The notes under the pieces are model-generated. The model was not told the origin of the DNA. It was given only the letters and a program-made list of their open reading frames with translations, and made no database searches. From contig NYMS01000029.1 in NCBI GenBank assembly GCA_002529455.1, positions 1 through 64,000 of the forward strand: DNA of 64,000 nt. The letters are read 5' to 3'. This DNA is from Glycomyces fuscus (lineage in GTDB: Bacteria; Actinomycetota; Actinomycetes; Streptosporangiales; Streptosporangiaceae). Position numbers and translations under genes: made by a program. Position 1 is the stretch's first letter. Every line of letters begins with the position of its first letter. This document shows, piece after piece, positions 34,471 through 42,444 of the stretch.

Positions 34471-34659
34471 GTCCCGGCTGTTCCGGCCGTCCCGGCTGTT
34501 CCGGCCGTTCCGGCCGTTCCGGCCGTTCCGGCTGTTCCGGCCGTTCCGGCTGTTCCGGCCGTTCCGGCTGTTCCGGCCGTTCCGGCTGTTCCGGCCGTCC
34601 CGGCTGTTCCGGCCGTCCCGGCTGTCCCGGCTGTCCCGGCTGTTCCGGCCGTCCCGGAC
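34471..34659. repeat. Minisatellite: 21 tandem copies of 9 bp (GTYCCGGCY)
   Basis: Twenty-one uninterrupted units; fourteen read GTTCCGG and seven GTCCCGG at the first seven bases, and the last unit ends GGAC. The array stops 2 bp before the stop codon of the minus-strand TetR gene. The core GTTCCGG is one arm of the palindrome GTTCCGGAAC found twice in that gene's promoter. Confidence 0.9.
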
Positions 34660-34661
34660 GG

Positions 34662-35336
34662 TCAGGCCGGGCGGTCCGGCTCCGCCGAGGGGGTTCCGGC
34701 CCGCGGGGCGCGCAGCGCGGGCATCAGGACGCCGTCGACCAGCGACACGAGGAAGTCCCGTTCGAAGGGCCTGCGCTGGATGAGCGCCCGGTAGGCGGCC
34801 ATCGACGCCACGACCTGCGAGAGGGTGTCGATGTCGGCCGTGGCCGGGACCTGGCCGCGTTCGACGGCGCGCCGCATGAGGAGGCGGTGGGCCTCGGCCC
34901 AGGGCTGGACGAGCGCGGCGCCGGCGGCGTCGGCGGACGCCTGGTCCTGGACGAGCATCGAGGCCAGTCCCGCCATGATCCGGAGTCCGCGCTCGCCCTC
35001 CCGGGCCGACCGGGGCCGGAACAGGGCGAGCAGGTCCTCCCGGAGGTCACCGGTGTCGGGCAGGTGCTCCATGTCGACCTGGTCGCGCTTCATGCGCGCC
35101 ACCGCGTCGACGACCAGCTCCGTCTTCGAGGGCCAGCGGCGGTAGAGCGTGGCCTTCCCCGCTCCGGCCCGGGCGGCGACCAGGTCCATCGTCAGCCGGG
35201 AGAACCCGACGTCGGCGAGGACCTCCAGCGTCGCGTCGAGGATGGCGCCGTCACGGGAGCGGTCCCGTCTGCGGCCGGGGCGCGCGGGCCCCTCGCCGGG
35301 CGCGGCGCGGTCGGGGGTGTCGCTGTCTCGCGTCAC
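34662..35336 (-). CDS. TetR/AcrR-family transcriptional regulator
   Basis: 224 aa from GTG 35336 with GAGGAGG eight bases upstream. Helix-turn-helix near 28-75: RDGAILDATLEVLADVGFSRLTMDLVAARAGAGKATLYRRWPSKTELV. The ligand domain matches the TetR_C_16/AcrR style (MLVQDQASADAAGAAL, then DIDTLSQVVASMAAYRALIQRRP). The inducer is unknown. It is divergent from an HTH_42-family gene, and two GTTCCGGAAC palindromes sit in the shared promoter. The 9-bp minisatellite begins right behind its stop. Confidence 0.9.
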   Translation of the reverse strand: MTRDSDTPDRAAPGEGPARPGRRRDRSRDGAILDATLEVLADVGFSRLTMDLVAARAGAGKATLYRRWPSKTELVVDAVARMKRDQVDMEHLPDTGDLREDLLALFRPRSAREGERGLRIMAGLASMLVQDQASADAAGAALVQPWAEAHRLLMRRAVERGQVPATADIDTLSQVVASMAAYRALIQRRPFERDFLVSLVDGVLMPALRAPRAGTPSAEPDRPA

Positions 35337-35382
35337 GGCGGTCGCCTCCTCGTCTCACCGCTCGCCAAGACGATACACGTCT

Positions 35383-35408
35383 GTTCCGGAACGGCCGAGT
35401 TCCGGAAC
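35383..35408. promoter_or_regulatory. Tandem palindromic operator candidate for the TetR regulator
   Basis: Two identical 10-bp palindromes GTTCCGGAAC at 35383-35392 and 35399-35408, centres 16 bp apart, in the 115-bp gap between the divergent TetR and HTH_42 genes. The arrangement fits two TetR dimers bound side by side. Confidence 0.6.
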
Positions 35409-35451
35409 GGGTGCGTCTCGGAATGTCGGAGCGGTGCGGCACGATGAGCCG

Positions 35452-36645
35452 ATGCACCACGTGAGTGACGACGAACGCCGCGCCCGGATAGGCGTCCGGC
35501 ACGCCCTGGCACCGGGCTTCCACGCGGGCTCCCCGGAGGCGGCCACCCGGGCGGTGACCGCGCTGCACGCCACCGAACCGGCCACGGTCTACCTGTCGTG
35601 CCGGGCGCGCGTGCCCTCGCTAGCCGTCGCGGACCTCGACCGGGCCCTCTACGGGGACCGCCGGCTGGTGAAACAGCTGGCGATGCGGCGGACGCTCTTC
35701 GTGTTCCCGCGCGAGCTGCTTCCGGCCGTGTGGCCGAGCGCCTCCGCCCGCGTCGCCCGCGCCGAGCGCGCCCGCATGGGAAAGGACCTGGTCAGGGCGG
35801 GGATCACCGACGACGGTGACGTCTGGCTCGACCGGGCCGGGGCGGAGGTCCTGTCCCTGCTCGCCGACGCGCCGGAGGGGCTCGTGGCCGCCGACGTGCG
35901 CCGGGCGGTGCCGAGGATCGACGTCAGGGTCGCGGGGTCGGCGGGCGAGGTGTGGTCGGCGCCGCGGGTGCTCACCCTCCTCGGGGCCGCCGCGCAGATC
36001 GTGCGCGGTGCCAACACCGGCCGCTTCACCACCTCGCAGCCGCGCTGGACCCTGACCGGGCGCTGGCTCGACGAGGCTCCCGCCCCGTGGGGCGCCGCTG
36101 AGGGCTACCGGGAACTCGTCCGCCGCTGGCTGCACAGCTTCGGTCCGGGGACCGAGGACGACATCGTCTGGTGGCTGGGGGCCACCAAGACGGTCGTGCG
36201 CACGGCGCTGGCCGAACTCGGCGCGGTCGAGGTCGGCCTCGACGGCGGCGCCACCGGTTGGCTCCTTCCCGACGACCTCGACGAGGTGGCCGACCCGGGA
36301 GGGTGGGTCGCGCTGCTGCCGGTCCTCGACCCGACCGTCATGGGCTGGCGCGGCCGGGACTTCTACCTGGGACCGCACCGCGAGCGGCTCTTCGACAACC
36401 GCGGCAACGCGGGCACGACGGCCTGGGCCGACGGCCGCGTGGTCGGGGCGTGGGCGCAGGACGGCTCCGGAGAGGTCCGGGTGCACCTGCTCGAACCCGT
36501 TCCGGCCCGGACGCGGCGGGCCCTGGAGGAGGAGGCGGCGCGGCTGACCGAGTGGCTCGGCGGTGTGCGTATCGGCACCGGCTACGTGTCGCCCGCGATG
36601 AGGGCCGCCCGGGACACGGACGGACTCAGGCGCTTCGCCCGCTGA
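35452..36645 (+). CDS. Winged-helix DNA-binding domain protein (HTH_42 / AlkZ superfamily)
   Basis: 397 aa from ATG 35452. Family features: ALHATEPATVYLSCRARVPSLAVADLDRALYGDRRLVKQLAMRRTLFVFP near 40-85, a middle of tandem winged helices, and FYLGPHRERLFDNRGNAGTTAWADGRVVGAWAQ near 302-335. Members include the DNA crosslink glycosylase AlkZ/YcaQ, but the catalytic QxQ/QxD motif of AlkZ is not evident, so glycosylase activity is doubtful. Its 3' end overlaps that of cobB by 20 bp. Likely controlled by the divergent TetR. Confidence 0.85.
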   Translation: MHHVSDDERRARIGVRHALAPGFHAGSPEAATRAVTALHATEPATVYLSCRARVPSLAVADLDRALYGDRRLVKQLAMRRTLFVFPRELLPAVWPSASARVARAERARMGKDLVRAGITDDGDVWLDRAGAEVLSLLADAPEGLVAADVRRAVPRIDVRVAGSAGEVWSAPRVLTLLGAAAQIVRGANTGRFTTSQPRWTLTGRWLDEAPAPWGAAEGYRELVRRWLHSFGPGTEDDIVWWLGATKTVVRTALAELGAVEVGLDGGATGWLLPDDLDEVADPGGWVALLPVLDPTVMGWRGRDFYLGPHRERLFDNRGNAGTTAWADGRVVGAWAQDGSGEVRVHLLEPVPARTRRALEEEAARLTEWLGGVRIGTGYVSPAMRAARDTDGLRRFAR

Positions 36646-38104
36646 CGGCGTCGCGGGCGGCGTCCGCGAACCGGGCGGCGAGCCGGGGGTGCCCGGCCCA
36701 GTGGACGTGCAGGTAGGAGGCGTGCAGCGTCGGCGAGGCGAAGCCCTCCGGTGCGCCGTCGATGTCCCACGCCGGACGGTCGCCGCAGGCGCCGGGGGTC
36801 AGGCCGGTGCGGTGGAACTCGTGTCCGGTGACCCTCTCCCCGGCCCGGGTCAGCAGGGTGTCCCCGGGCGAGGTCGCCTCGGGGTAGCGCAGGGTGAGCC
36901 GCCGCGTCATCCGGGCGCGCGCGGGGACGGCCCCGGCCATGGGCTCACCGTCGAGCGACTCGGCGAGGTAGAGCAGGCCCGCGCACTCGGCGACGGTCGG
37001 CACCCCGTCCCGCACCGCCTCGCGCAGCTGGGCCAGCAGGCCGCGGTTGGCGGCGAGCCGGTCGGCGTAGACCTCGGGGAAGCCGCCGCCGAGGTAGACG
37101 CCCTGAGTCCCCGCGGGCAGCGCGGTGTCGCTGAGCGGGTCGAAGCCGACCACCTCGCACCCGGCGGCGGTGAGCAGCTCCTCGGTCTCGGCGTAGCGGA
37201 AGGTGAAGGCCCGGCCGCCCGCCGCCGCGACCACCGGCCGCCGCCCCGGGGGGGAGGCCCCCGGGGCCTGTCCCGGGTTCCCGCGCGGGCTGTCCGGTGC
37301 GGACGTCCGCGGCGCCCGCGCCGGGTCCCGGGGCGGGAGGTCCGGGGCGGGCGCCTCCAGCGCACGCGCCGGGGACCAGGGGCGGGCGTCCAGGGCGGGC
37401 GCGGAGCGGGCCACGGCCAGCAGCGCGTCCAGGTCCACCTGGCGCGCGACGTGCTCCCCGAGCCGTTCGACCACGCGCGCCGACTCCGCCCGCTCCGACG
37501 CCGGGACCAGCCCCAGGTGCCGGGACGGGCTGGCCAGCCGCTCGTCGCGGTGGACCACGCCCAGGACCGGCAGGTGCGTCGCCCGGACGATCTCGGCGAC
37601 GTTGCGCGCCGAACCCGCCTGGTTGAGGATCACCCCGGCCACCTCGACCCGCGGGTCGTAGGCGGCCATGCCCGCGACCAGAGCGCCCACCGAACGCGAC
37701 ATCCGCGACACGTCCACCACCAGCACCACCGGTGTCCGCGTCAGGACCGCGACGTGCGCGGACGAGGCGAACCCGTCGGTGCCCAGCCGCCCGTCGTGCA
37801 GGCCCATCACCCCCTCGACCACGGCGACGTCGGCGCCGCGCGCCCCGTGCAGGAGCAGCGGCGCGACCCGTTCCTCGCCGACCAGGTGGGGGTCGAGGTT
37901 GCGGCCGGGGCGCCCGGTGGCCAGGGCGTGGTAGCCGGGGTCGATGTAGTCGGGGCCCACCTTGTGGCCGCTCACCGCGTGCCCGGCGTCGCGCAGCGCC
38001 GCCATCAGCCCGGTCGCGACCGTGGTCTTGCCCTGTCCGGTCATGGGCGCGGCGATCATCAGCCGGGGCAGCACCGTCGGCCCGGGGGCCGCCGGGGGCG
38101 TCAC
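36626..38104 (-). CDS. cobB: Hydrogenobyrinic acid a,c-diamide synthase
   Basis: 492 aa from GTG 38104, overlapping the cobO stop by GTGA. ATPase domain: MIAAPMTGQGKTTVATGLMAAL near 16, HKVGPDYIDPGYH near 49, EGVMGLHDG near 95; then a Pro/Ala linker (about 240-285) and a class I glutaminase with ECAGLLYLAESL (catalytic Cys) near 383 and GHEFHRT near 440. It amidates the a and c carboxyls just before cobalt insertion. Last gene of the riboswitch 2 operon. Confidence 0.95.
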   Translation of the reverse strand: MTPPAAPGPTVLPRLMIAAPMTGQGKTTVATGLMAALRDAGHAVSGHKVGPDYIDPGYHALATGRPGRNLDPHLVGEERVAPLLLHGARGADVAVVEGVMGLHDGRLGTDGFASSAHVAVLTRTPVVLVVDVSRMSRSVGALVAGMAAYDPRVEVAGVILNQAGSARNVAEIVRATHLPVLGVVHRDERLASPSRHLGLVPASERAESARVVERLGEHVARQVDLDALLAVARSAPALDARPWSPARALEAPAPDLPPRDPARAPRTSAPDSPRGNPGQAPGASPPGRRPVVAAAGGRAFTFRYAETEELLTAAGCEVVGFDPLSDTALPAGTQGVYLGGGFPEVYADRLAANRGLLAQLREAVRDGVPTVAECAGLLYLAESLDGEPMAGAVPARARMTRRLTLRYPEATSPGDTLLTRAGERVTGHEFHRTGLTPGACGDRPAWDIDGAPEGFASPTLHASYLHVHWAGHPRLAARFADAARDAVSGRSA

Positions 38105-38715
38105 CACTCGATCCCCCGCTGGCCCTTGCGCCCGGCGTCCATGGGGTGCTTGACCTTCGTCATCTCGGTGACCAGGTCGGCGGCCTCCACCAGGCGCGGG
38201 TCGGCGCGTCGGCCGGTGATCACCACGTGCTGGCGGCCGGGGCGGTCGCGCAGGGCGGCCAGGACGTCCTCGACGTCGATCCAGCCCCAGTTGAGCGGGT
38301 AGGTGAACTCGTCGAGGATGAGCAGGTCGTGCCTCTGGTCGGCGAGCCGCCGCTTGATCTCCGCCCAGCCCTCCGCGGCGGCCGCCGCGTGGTCCTCGGC
38401 GTCGCCCTCGCGGCGGATCCACGACCAGCCCGAACCCATCTTGTGCCACTCGACCGGGCCGCCCTCGCCGGTCTGCTCGTGCAGCTGGCCCAGGCGTTCC
38501 AGCACGGTCTGCTCGCCGATGCGCCACTTCGCCGACTTGACGAACTGGAACACCCCGATCCGCCAGCCCTGGTTCCAGCCGCGCAGCGCGAGGCCGAACG
38601 CGGCGGTCGACTTGCCCTTGCCGTCACCGGTGTGGACGGCGAGCAGGGGCTGGTTGCGGCGCTGGCGCGTGGTGAGCCCGTCGTCGGGGACGACGAGCGG
38701 CTGTCCCTTGGGCAT
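38101..38715 (-). CDS. cobO: Cob(I)alamin adenosyltransferase (CobA/CobO type)
   Basis: 204 aa. Walker A HTGDGKGKSTAAFGLALRG near 28, WGWIDVEDVL and LDEFTYPLNWGW near 134, and C-terminal VTEMTKVKHPMDAGRKGQRGIEW are diagnostic. It transfers the adenosyl group of ATP to the Co(I) corrin. Its ATG shares one base with the stop of the chelatase gene (TGATG), so it is co-translated. Confidence 0.95.
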   Translation of the reverse strand: MPKGQPLVVPDDGLTTRQRRNQPLLAVHTGDGKGKSTAAFGLALRGWNQGWRIGVFQFVKSAKWRIGEQTVLERLGQLHEQTGEGGPVEWHKMGSGWSWIRREGDAEDHAAAAAEGWAEIKRRLADQRHDLLILDEFTYPLNWGWIDVEDVLAALRDRPGRQHVVITGRRADPRLVEAADLVTEMTKVKHPMDAGRKGQRGIEW

Positions 38716-40820
38716 CAGGCGGCCCTCTCTCGTACGGCGGTGCCCAGCGCGTCGGCGCTGACCTCGTTGACGGGCATGTGGTCGGCGCCCAGGCGGGCGG
38801 CCAGGGCGGCGGCCAGGCCCAGGCGCAGCGGACCGGACTCGCCGTCCACCACGACGGTGGTGACGCCCAGCCCGGCGACGTGGTCGGCGGCGCCCATCGC
38901 GCGGCCGACGGCGCCCCGCCCGCCGGTGGCCCGGCCGTCGGTGACCACGACCAGGAGCGGGCGCAGCCTCGGATCACGCAGCCGTTCGCGCCGCAGGACG
39001 CGGGCCGCCTCCTCCAGGCCCTCGGCGAGCGGGGTGCGCCCTCCGGCGGGCAGGTCGTCGAGGCGGGCCGCGGCGGCGTCCACGGAACGGGTCGGCGGCA
39101 GCGTGAGTTCGGCGCCCCGCCCCCGGAAGGTGACCAGGCCGACCTTGTCGCGGCGCCGGTAGGCGTCGAGGAGGAGGGAGAGGATCGCGGTCTTGACCTC
39201 GCTCATGCGCTTGCGCGCCGCCATGGAGCCGGACGCGTCGACGCAGAACAGGACCAGGTTGGTCTCCTGGCCCTCCCGGACCGCGACGCGCAGGTCGCGG
39301 GGCTGGAGCCGCAGCCGGCCGCCGCCTCGGGGCCGGAGCGCGGCGGCCCGCACGGTCTCGACCAGGTGGACCGCGCCGCCCGGGCCCCGGCCGGGCGCGG
39401 CGGAGCCGACCCGTCGGCCCCGCGTGCCCACGGCCCGGCTGCGCCTGCCGTCGGCGCCCTCGCCGGAGCCCCGCACGGTGAGCAGCCGGGTCCGGTAGGG
39501 GGCGGCGGCCCTGGCCGTGACCGGGGAGCCGCCGGAGGGGCGGGACGCGGGGGAGTCGCCGTCGGAGCCGTCCGCTTCGTGCTCGGCGGAGGCGGGGGAG
39601 TGCTCCCGGTCGGGCCGCTCGCCGCCGGAGGCCCCGTCGGGGCCGTCGCCGCCCGGGAGGTCGCTGCCGCCGGAGGGGTCGTCGGAGGAGGGAGGGGCCG
39701 CGTCGGAGGGGTCGTCCGGGGCGTCGGGGCCGTCGGTGTCGTCGGCCCCTCCTGGGCCCGGCGGCTGCGGGGGGTCGGGCGGCGGTTCCTCGTCGCCCAG
39801 GATCCGGTCCAGGAGCTCCTCGTCGAGCCCCGGCGCGTCGAAGGGGTTGCGTCGGCGCCGGTGCGGCAGGGCGAGTGTGGCGGCGCGGCGGATGTCGGCC
39901 CGGGTGACCGAGGTGCGGCCCTCCCAGGCCGCGTGCGCCATCGCCGTGCGCGCGGTGACGATGTCGGCCCGCAGTCCGTCCACGTCGTAGGCCGCGCACA
40001 CCTCGGCGATCTTCAGCAGCGCGGCCTCGGACAGCCGCACCCGTCCCAGCGCCTCACGCGCCGCCGCGATGCGCTCGGCGAGGGCCCTCTCGGACTCGTG
40101 GTAGCGCGCGGTGAAGGCGGCGGGGTCGGAGTCGTGGGCCATGCGCCTGCGGACCACCTCGGCGCGGGCCGCGGGCTCGGACGGCGCGGCGACCTCGACG
40201 GTGAGCCCGAACCGGTCGAGGAGCTGCGGACGCAGCTCGCCCTCCTCGGGGTTCATCGTGCCGATGAGCAGGAACCGGGCCGCGTGCTCCACCGAGAAGC
40301 CGTCGCGCTCCACGGTCACCCGGCCGGTCGCGGCGGCGTCCAGGAGGAGGTCGACCAGGTGGTCGTGGAGCAGGTTGACCTCGTCGACGTAGAGGATCCC
40401 GCGGTGGGCCCGGGCCAGTAGGCCGGGCTCGTAGGCGACCTTGCCGTGGGTGAGCGCCTGCTCCAGGTGCAGGGAGCCCAGGACGCGGTCCTCGGTGGCG
40501 CCCACGGGCAGTTCGACGAGCCGCACCGGGCGGCTCTCCACGGCCGTGCCGGACCCGAAGGGCCCGTCCGGCGAGTGCTGCGCCGGGTCGGCGGGGTCCA
40601 CGGAGAAGCGGTCGCCCTGGTAGACGTCGACGGGCGGGAGGAGGGAGGCCAGGGCGCGGACGGCGGTGGACTTGGCCGTCCCCTTCTCCCCGCGGACCAG
40701 GACGCCGCCGATCTCCGGGGAGACGCTGGTGAGGACGAGGGACAGGCCCAGGTCGTCGAGTTCCTCGGCGTCGCAGCCGACGATCGCGGAGAAGGGGTAG
40801 TGCGATGGCCGCAATGGCAT
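38715..40820 (-). CDS. Fused ChlI-ChlD chelatase subunit (AAA+ plus VWA), probable cobaltochelatase partner
   Basis: 701 aa. AAA+ half (1-330): Walker A GEKGTAKSTAVRAL near 43, Walker B ILYVDEVNLLHDHLVDLLLDA near 128, GTMNPEEGELRPQLLDRFGL sensor region. Then an Asp/Pro/Ser/Gly-rich acidic linker (about 345-450) and a VWA domain with MIDAS DASGSM near 520 and TDGRATGG near 630. It merges the roles of BchI/ChlI and BchD/ChlD, as in many actinobacteria, where it is thought to drive CobN. GGGAG precedes the ATG. First gene of the riboswitch 2 operon. Confidence 0.92.
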   Translation of the reverse strand: MPLRPSHYPFSAIVGCDAEELDDLGLSLVLTSVSPEIGGVLVRGEKGTAKSTAVRALASLLPPVDVYQGDRFSVDPADPAQHSPDGPFGSGTAVESRPVRLVELPVGATEDRVLGSLHLEQALTHGKVAYEPGLLARAHRGILYVDEVNLLHDHLVDLLLDAAATGRVTVERDGFSVEHAARFLLIGTMNPEEGELRPQLLDRFGLTVEVAAPSEPAARAEVVRRRMAHDSDPAAFTARYHESERALAERIAAAREALGRVRLSEAALLKIAEVCAAYDVDGLRADIVTARTAMAHAAWEGRTSVTRADIRRAATLALPHRRRRNPFDAPGLDEELLDRILGDEEPPPDPPQPPGPGGADDTDGPDAPDDPSDAAPPSSDDPSGGSDLPGGDGPDGASGGERPDREHSPASAEHEADGSDGDSPASRPSGGSPVTARAAAPYRTRLLTVRGSGEGADGRRSRAVGTRGRRVGSAAPGRGPGGAVHLVETVRAAALRPRGGGRLRLQPRDLRVAVREGQETNLVLFCVDASGSMAARKRMSEVKTAILSLLLDAYRRRDKVGLVTFRGRGAELTLPPTRSVDAAAARLDDLPAGGRTPLAEGLEEAARVLRRERLRDPRLRPLLVVVTDGRATGGRGAVGRAMGAADHVAGLGVTTVVVDGESGPLRLGLAAALAARLGADHMPVNEVSADALGTAVRERAA

Positions 40821-40849
40821 GTGAGGCTCCCGCTCGTTTCGCCATCGGT

Positions 40850-41030
40850 AAGGGGCGGGCGCGAGGCCGGTCTTCGGACTTGCCGGGTCCTTCCTGTACG
40901 GAAGGCTCGGTTCACCGCAGCGGGCCTGTGCCGGAGTCTCACCGGGCTTCCCAGATTCTCCCCGTCGGCCGTCCCCGCCGTTTCCGATGGCTGGGCCGTT
41001 GGGGCACCTCGTGCCTGTGCCCGCCACGAT
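40850..41030 (-). ncRNA. Cobalamin riboswitch 2 (chlID-cobO-cobB operon)
   Basis: On the minus strand: GGCACAGGCACGAGGTGCC, GGGAAGCCCGGTGAGACTCCGG, CTGCGGTGAACCGAG, GGAAGGACCCGG, then the B12 box CAAGTCCGAAGACCGGCC (about 40863-40880). It ends roughly 30 nt before the chlID ATG, so it may act on translation as well. Its sequence differs from riboswitches 1 and 3, which resemble each other. Confidence 0.9.
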
Positions 41031-41042
41031 AGCGTCCAGGGC

Positions 41043-42272
41043 ATGAAGGACCACACGCCCCCTCCCCGGATCACCGTCGTCGGCATCGGCGCCGACGGCT
41101 GGCCCGGCCTGCCCGAGCGGCTGCGCGGACTCGTCATGGCCGCCGACACGGTGCTGGGCGGGCGCAGGCACCTGGCGATGCTCCCGGACCGGCCCGGACA
41201 GCGCCGACAGGCCTGGCCCTCACCCCTGCGCGAGGGCCTGCCGTCGCTGCTGGCCTCCCTCGACGGCGCCTCCGCCGTGGCGCTGGCCTCCGGCGACCCC
41301 CTGGTGTCCGGTGTCGCCACCACGCTCACCGACCTGCTGGGCGCGGACGCCGTGCGGGTGGAGCCCGCCGTCTCCTCGGTCGCCCTGGCCCGGGCCCGGA
41401 TGGGCTGGCCCGCGGAACGCTGCACGGTGGTGGGCCTGGTCGGCCGCGACCCCCGCCTGCTGCTGCGCCAGCTCGCGCCCGGCCACCGCGTCCTGGTGCT
41501 CTCCTCGGACGGGGACACGCCCGCGGGGGTCGCCGCCCTGCTGGTCGGCGCGGGCTACGGCGCCAGCCGGATGACCGTGCTGGGCGACCTGGGCGCGGAC
41601 GACGAGTCGCGCCTGGAGGCCACGGCGGACCACTGGCTCGCGGACCCTCCCGGCGGGGTGCCCGCCCTGCACGTGCTGGCCCTGGAACTCGTCGGCCCGC
41701 CCGGGTACGGCCTGGTCGCGGGCCTGCCCGACGACGCCTTCGAGCACGACGGGCAGCTGACCAAGCGGGACCTGCGCGCCTCGGCGCTGGCCCGGCTGGC
41801 GCCCTCGCCGGGCGAGCACCTGTGGGACGTGGGCGCGGGCGCGGGGTCGGTCGGCATCGAGTGGATGCGGGCCCACCCGACCTGCACCGCCACGGCGGTG
41901 GAGGCGAACGCCGAACGGGCCGCGCGGATCGGCCGCAACGCGGGCCGCCTCGGCGTTCCCGGGCTGGGCGTGGTCACCGGCCGCGCGCCGGACGCGCTGG
42001 CGGGGCTTCCCGCTCCCGACGCGGTGTTCGTCGGCGGCGGCGCGACCCGGCCGGGCGTGCTCGACACCTGCCTGGAGGCGCTGCGGCCGGGCGGGCGGAT
42101 CGTGGTGCACGGGGTGACGCTGGAGACCGAGCACCTGCTCGCCGACGCCCACCGGCGCCACGGGGGCGAGCTGACCCGCGTCGCCGTCGAGACCGCCGCG
42201 CCCATCGGCGCGTTCACCGGCTGGACGCCCGCCCGCACGGTCACCCAGTGGTGCCTGGCGGCGCCGTCCTGA
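41043..42272 (+). CDS. cobL: Precorrin-6Y C5,15-methyltransferase (decarboxylating)
   Basis: 409 aa, the usual CbiE-CbiT fusion. N-terminal methylase: ITVVGIGADGWPGLPERLRGLV near 9, VLGGRRHLAML, LASGDPLVSGVATTL near 80. C-terminal CbiT part (about 205-409): GQLTKRDLRASALARLAPSPGEHLWDVGAGAGSVGIEWM with the SAM loop near 260, and VFVGGGATRPGVLD. It methylates C5 and C15 and decarboxylates the acetate on ring C. Divergent from the chlID operon and without a riboswitch of its own. Confidence 0.95.
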   Translation: MKDHTPPPRITVVGIGADGWPGLPERLRGLVMAADTVLGGRRHLAMLPDRPGQRRQAWPSPLREGLPSLLASLDGASAVALASGDPLVSGVATTLTDLLGADAVRVEPAVSSVALARARMGWPAERCTVVGLVGRDPRLLLRQLAPGHRVLVLSSDGDTPAGVAALLVGAGYGASRMTVLGDLGADDESRLEATADHWLADPPGGVPALHVLALELVGPPGYGLVAGLPDDAFEHDGQLTKRDLRASALARLAPSPGEHLWDVGAGAGSVGIEWMRAHPTCTATAVEANAERAARIGRNAGRLGVPGLGVVTGRAPDALAGLPAPDAVFVGGGATRPGVLDTCLEALRPGGRIVVHGVTLETEHLLADAHRRHGGELTRVAVETAAPIGAFTGWTPARTVTQWCLAAPS

Positions 42273-42444
42273 GCCTGCGCGCACCGCTCCGGCCGTGCCG
42301 GTTCCCGCCGCCGGGCCGCCTCCCGGCCGCGCGGGCTCCCCGGCGAGCCGGAACGCGGGGACGGGCGGCCCCTGGCCGGGGCGTGCGGCGAGCGGGGCCC
42401 CGTCTCCGGCGCCTGCCCGGCTTCGGTGCGAGGCGGGTCGCGGA

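Larger units (their letters stand above)
34211..34661. other. Gene-free stretch between cobK and the TetR gene
   Basis: About 450 bp between convergent genes. Contains the dispersed palindrome (34244-34302), a plain spacer (34314-34470) and the 9-bp minisatellite (34471-34659). Apparent reading frames over the minisatellite (VPA or LFRPF repeats) are by-products of the repeat. Confidence 0.6.

Noticed and set aside
34471..34659. CRISPR array
   Set aside because: Units are 9 bp with no spacers and no cas genes; it is a minisatellite.
34423..34794. Open frames over the minisatellite encoding VPA or LFRPF repeats
   Set aside because: A 9-bp repeat with no stop gives open frames automatically. 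There is no ribosome site or conserved flank, and the frame runs antisense into the TetR gene.
35149..35451. Upstream extension of the HTH_42 gene
   Set aside because: It would run antisense through the TetR gene and the operator region; the family N-terminus fits ATG 35452.
35452..36645. AlkZ DNA crosslink glycosylase
   Set aside because: Superfamily match only; the QxQ/QxD catalytic motif could not be found, so only a winged-helix family name is given.
40821..41171. Upstream extension of the chlID gene to a start at 41171
   Set aside because: The extension would translate straight through riboswitch 2; ATG 40820 has a ribosome site and matches the family N-terminus.
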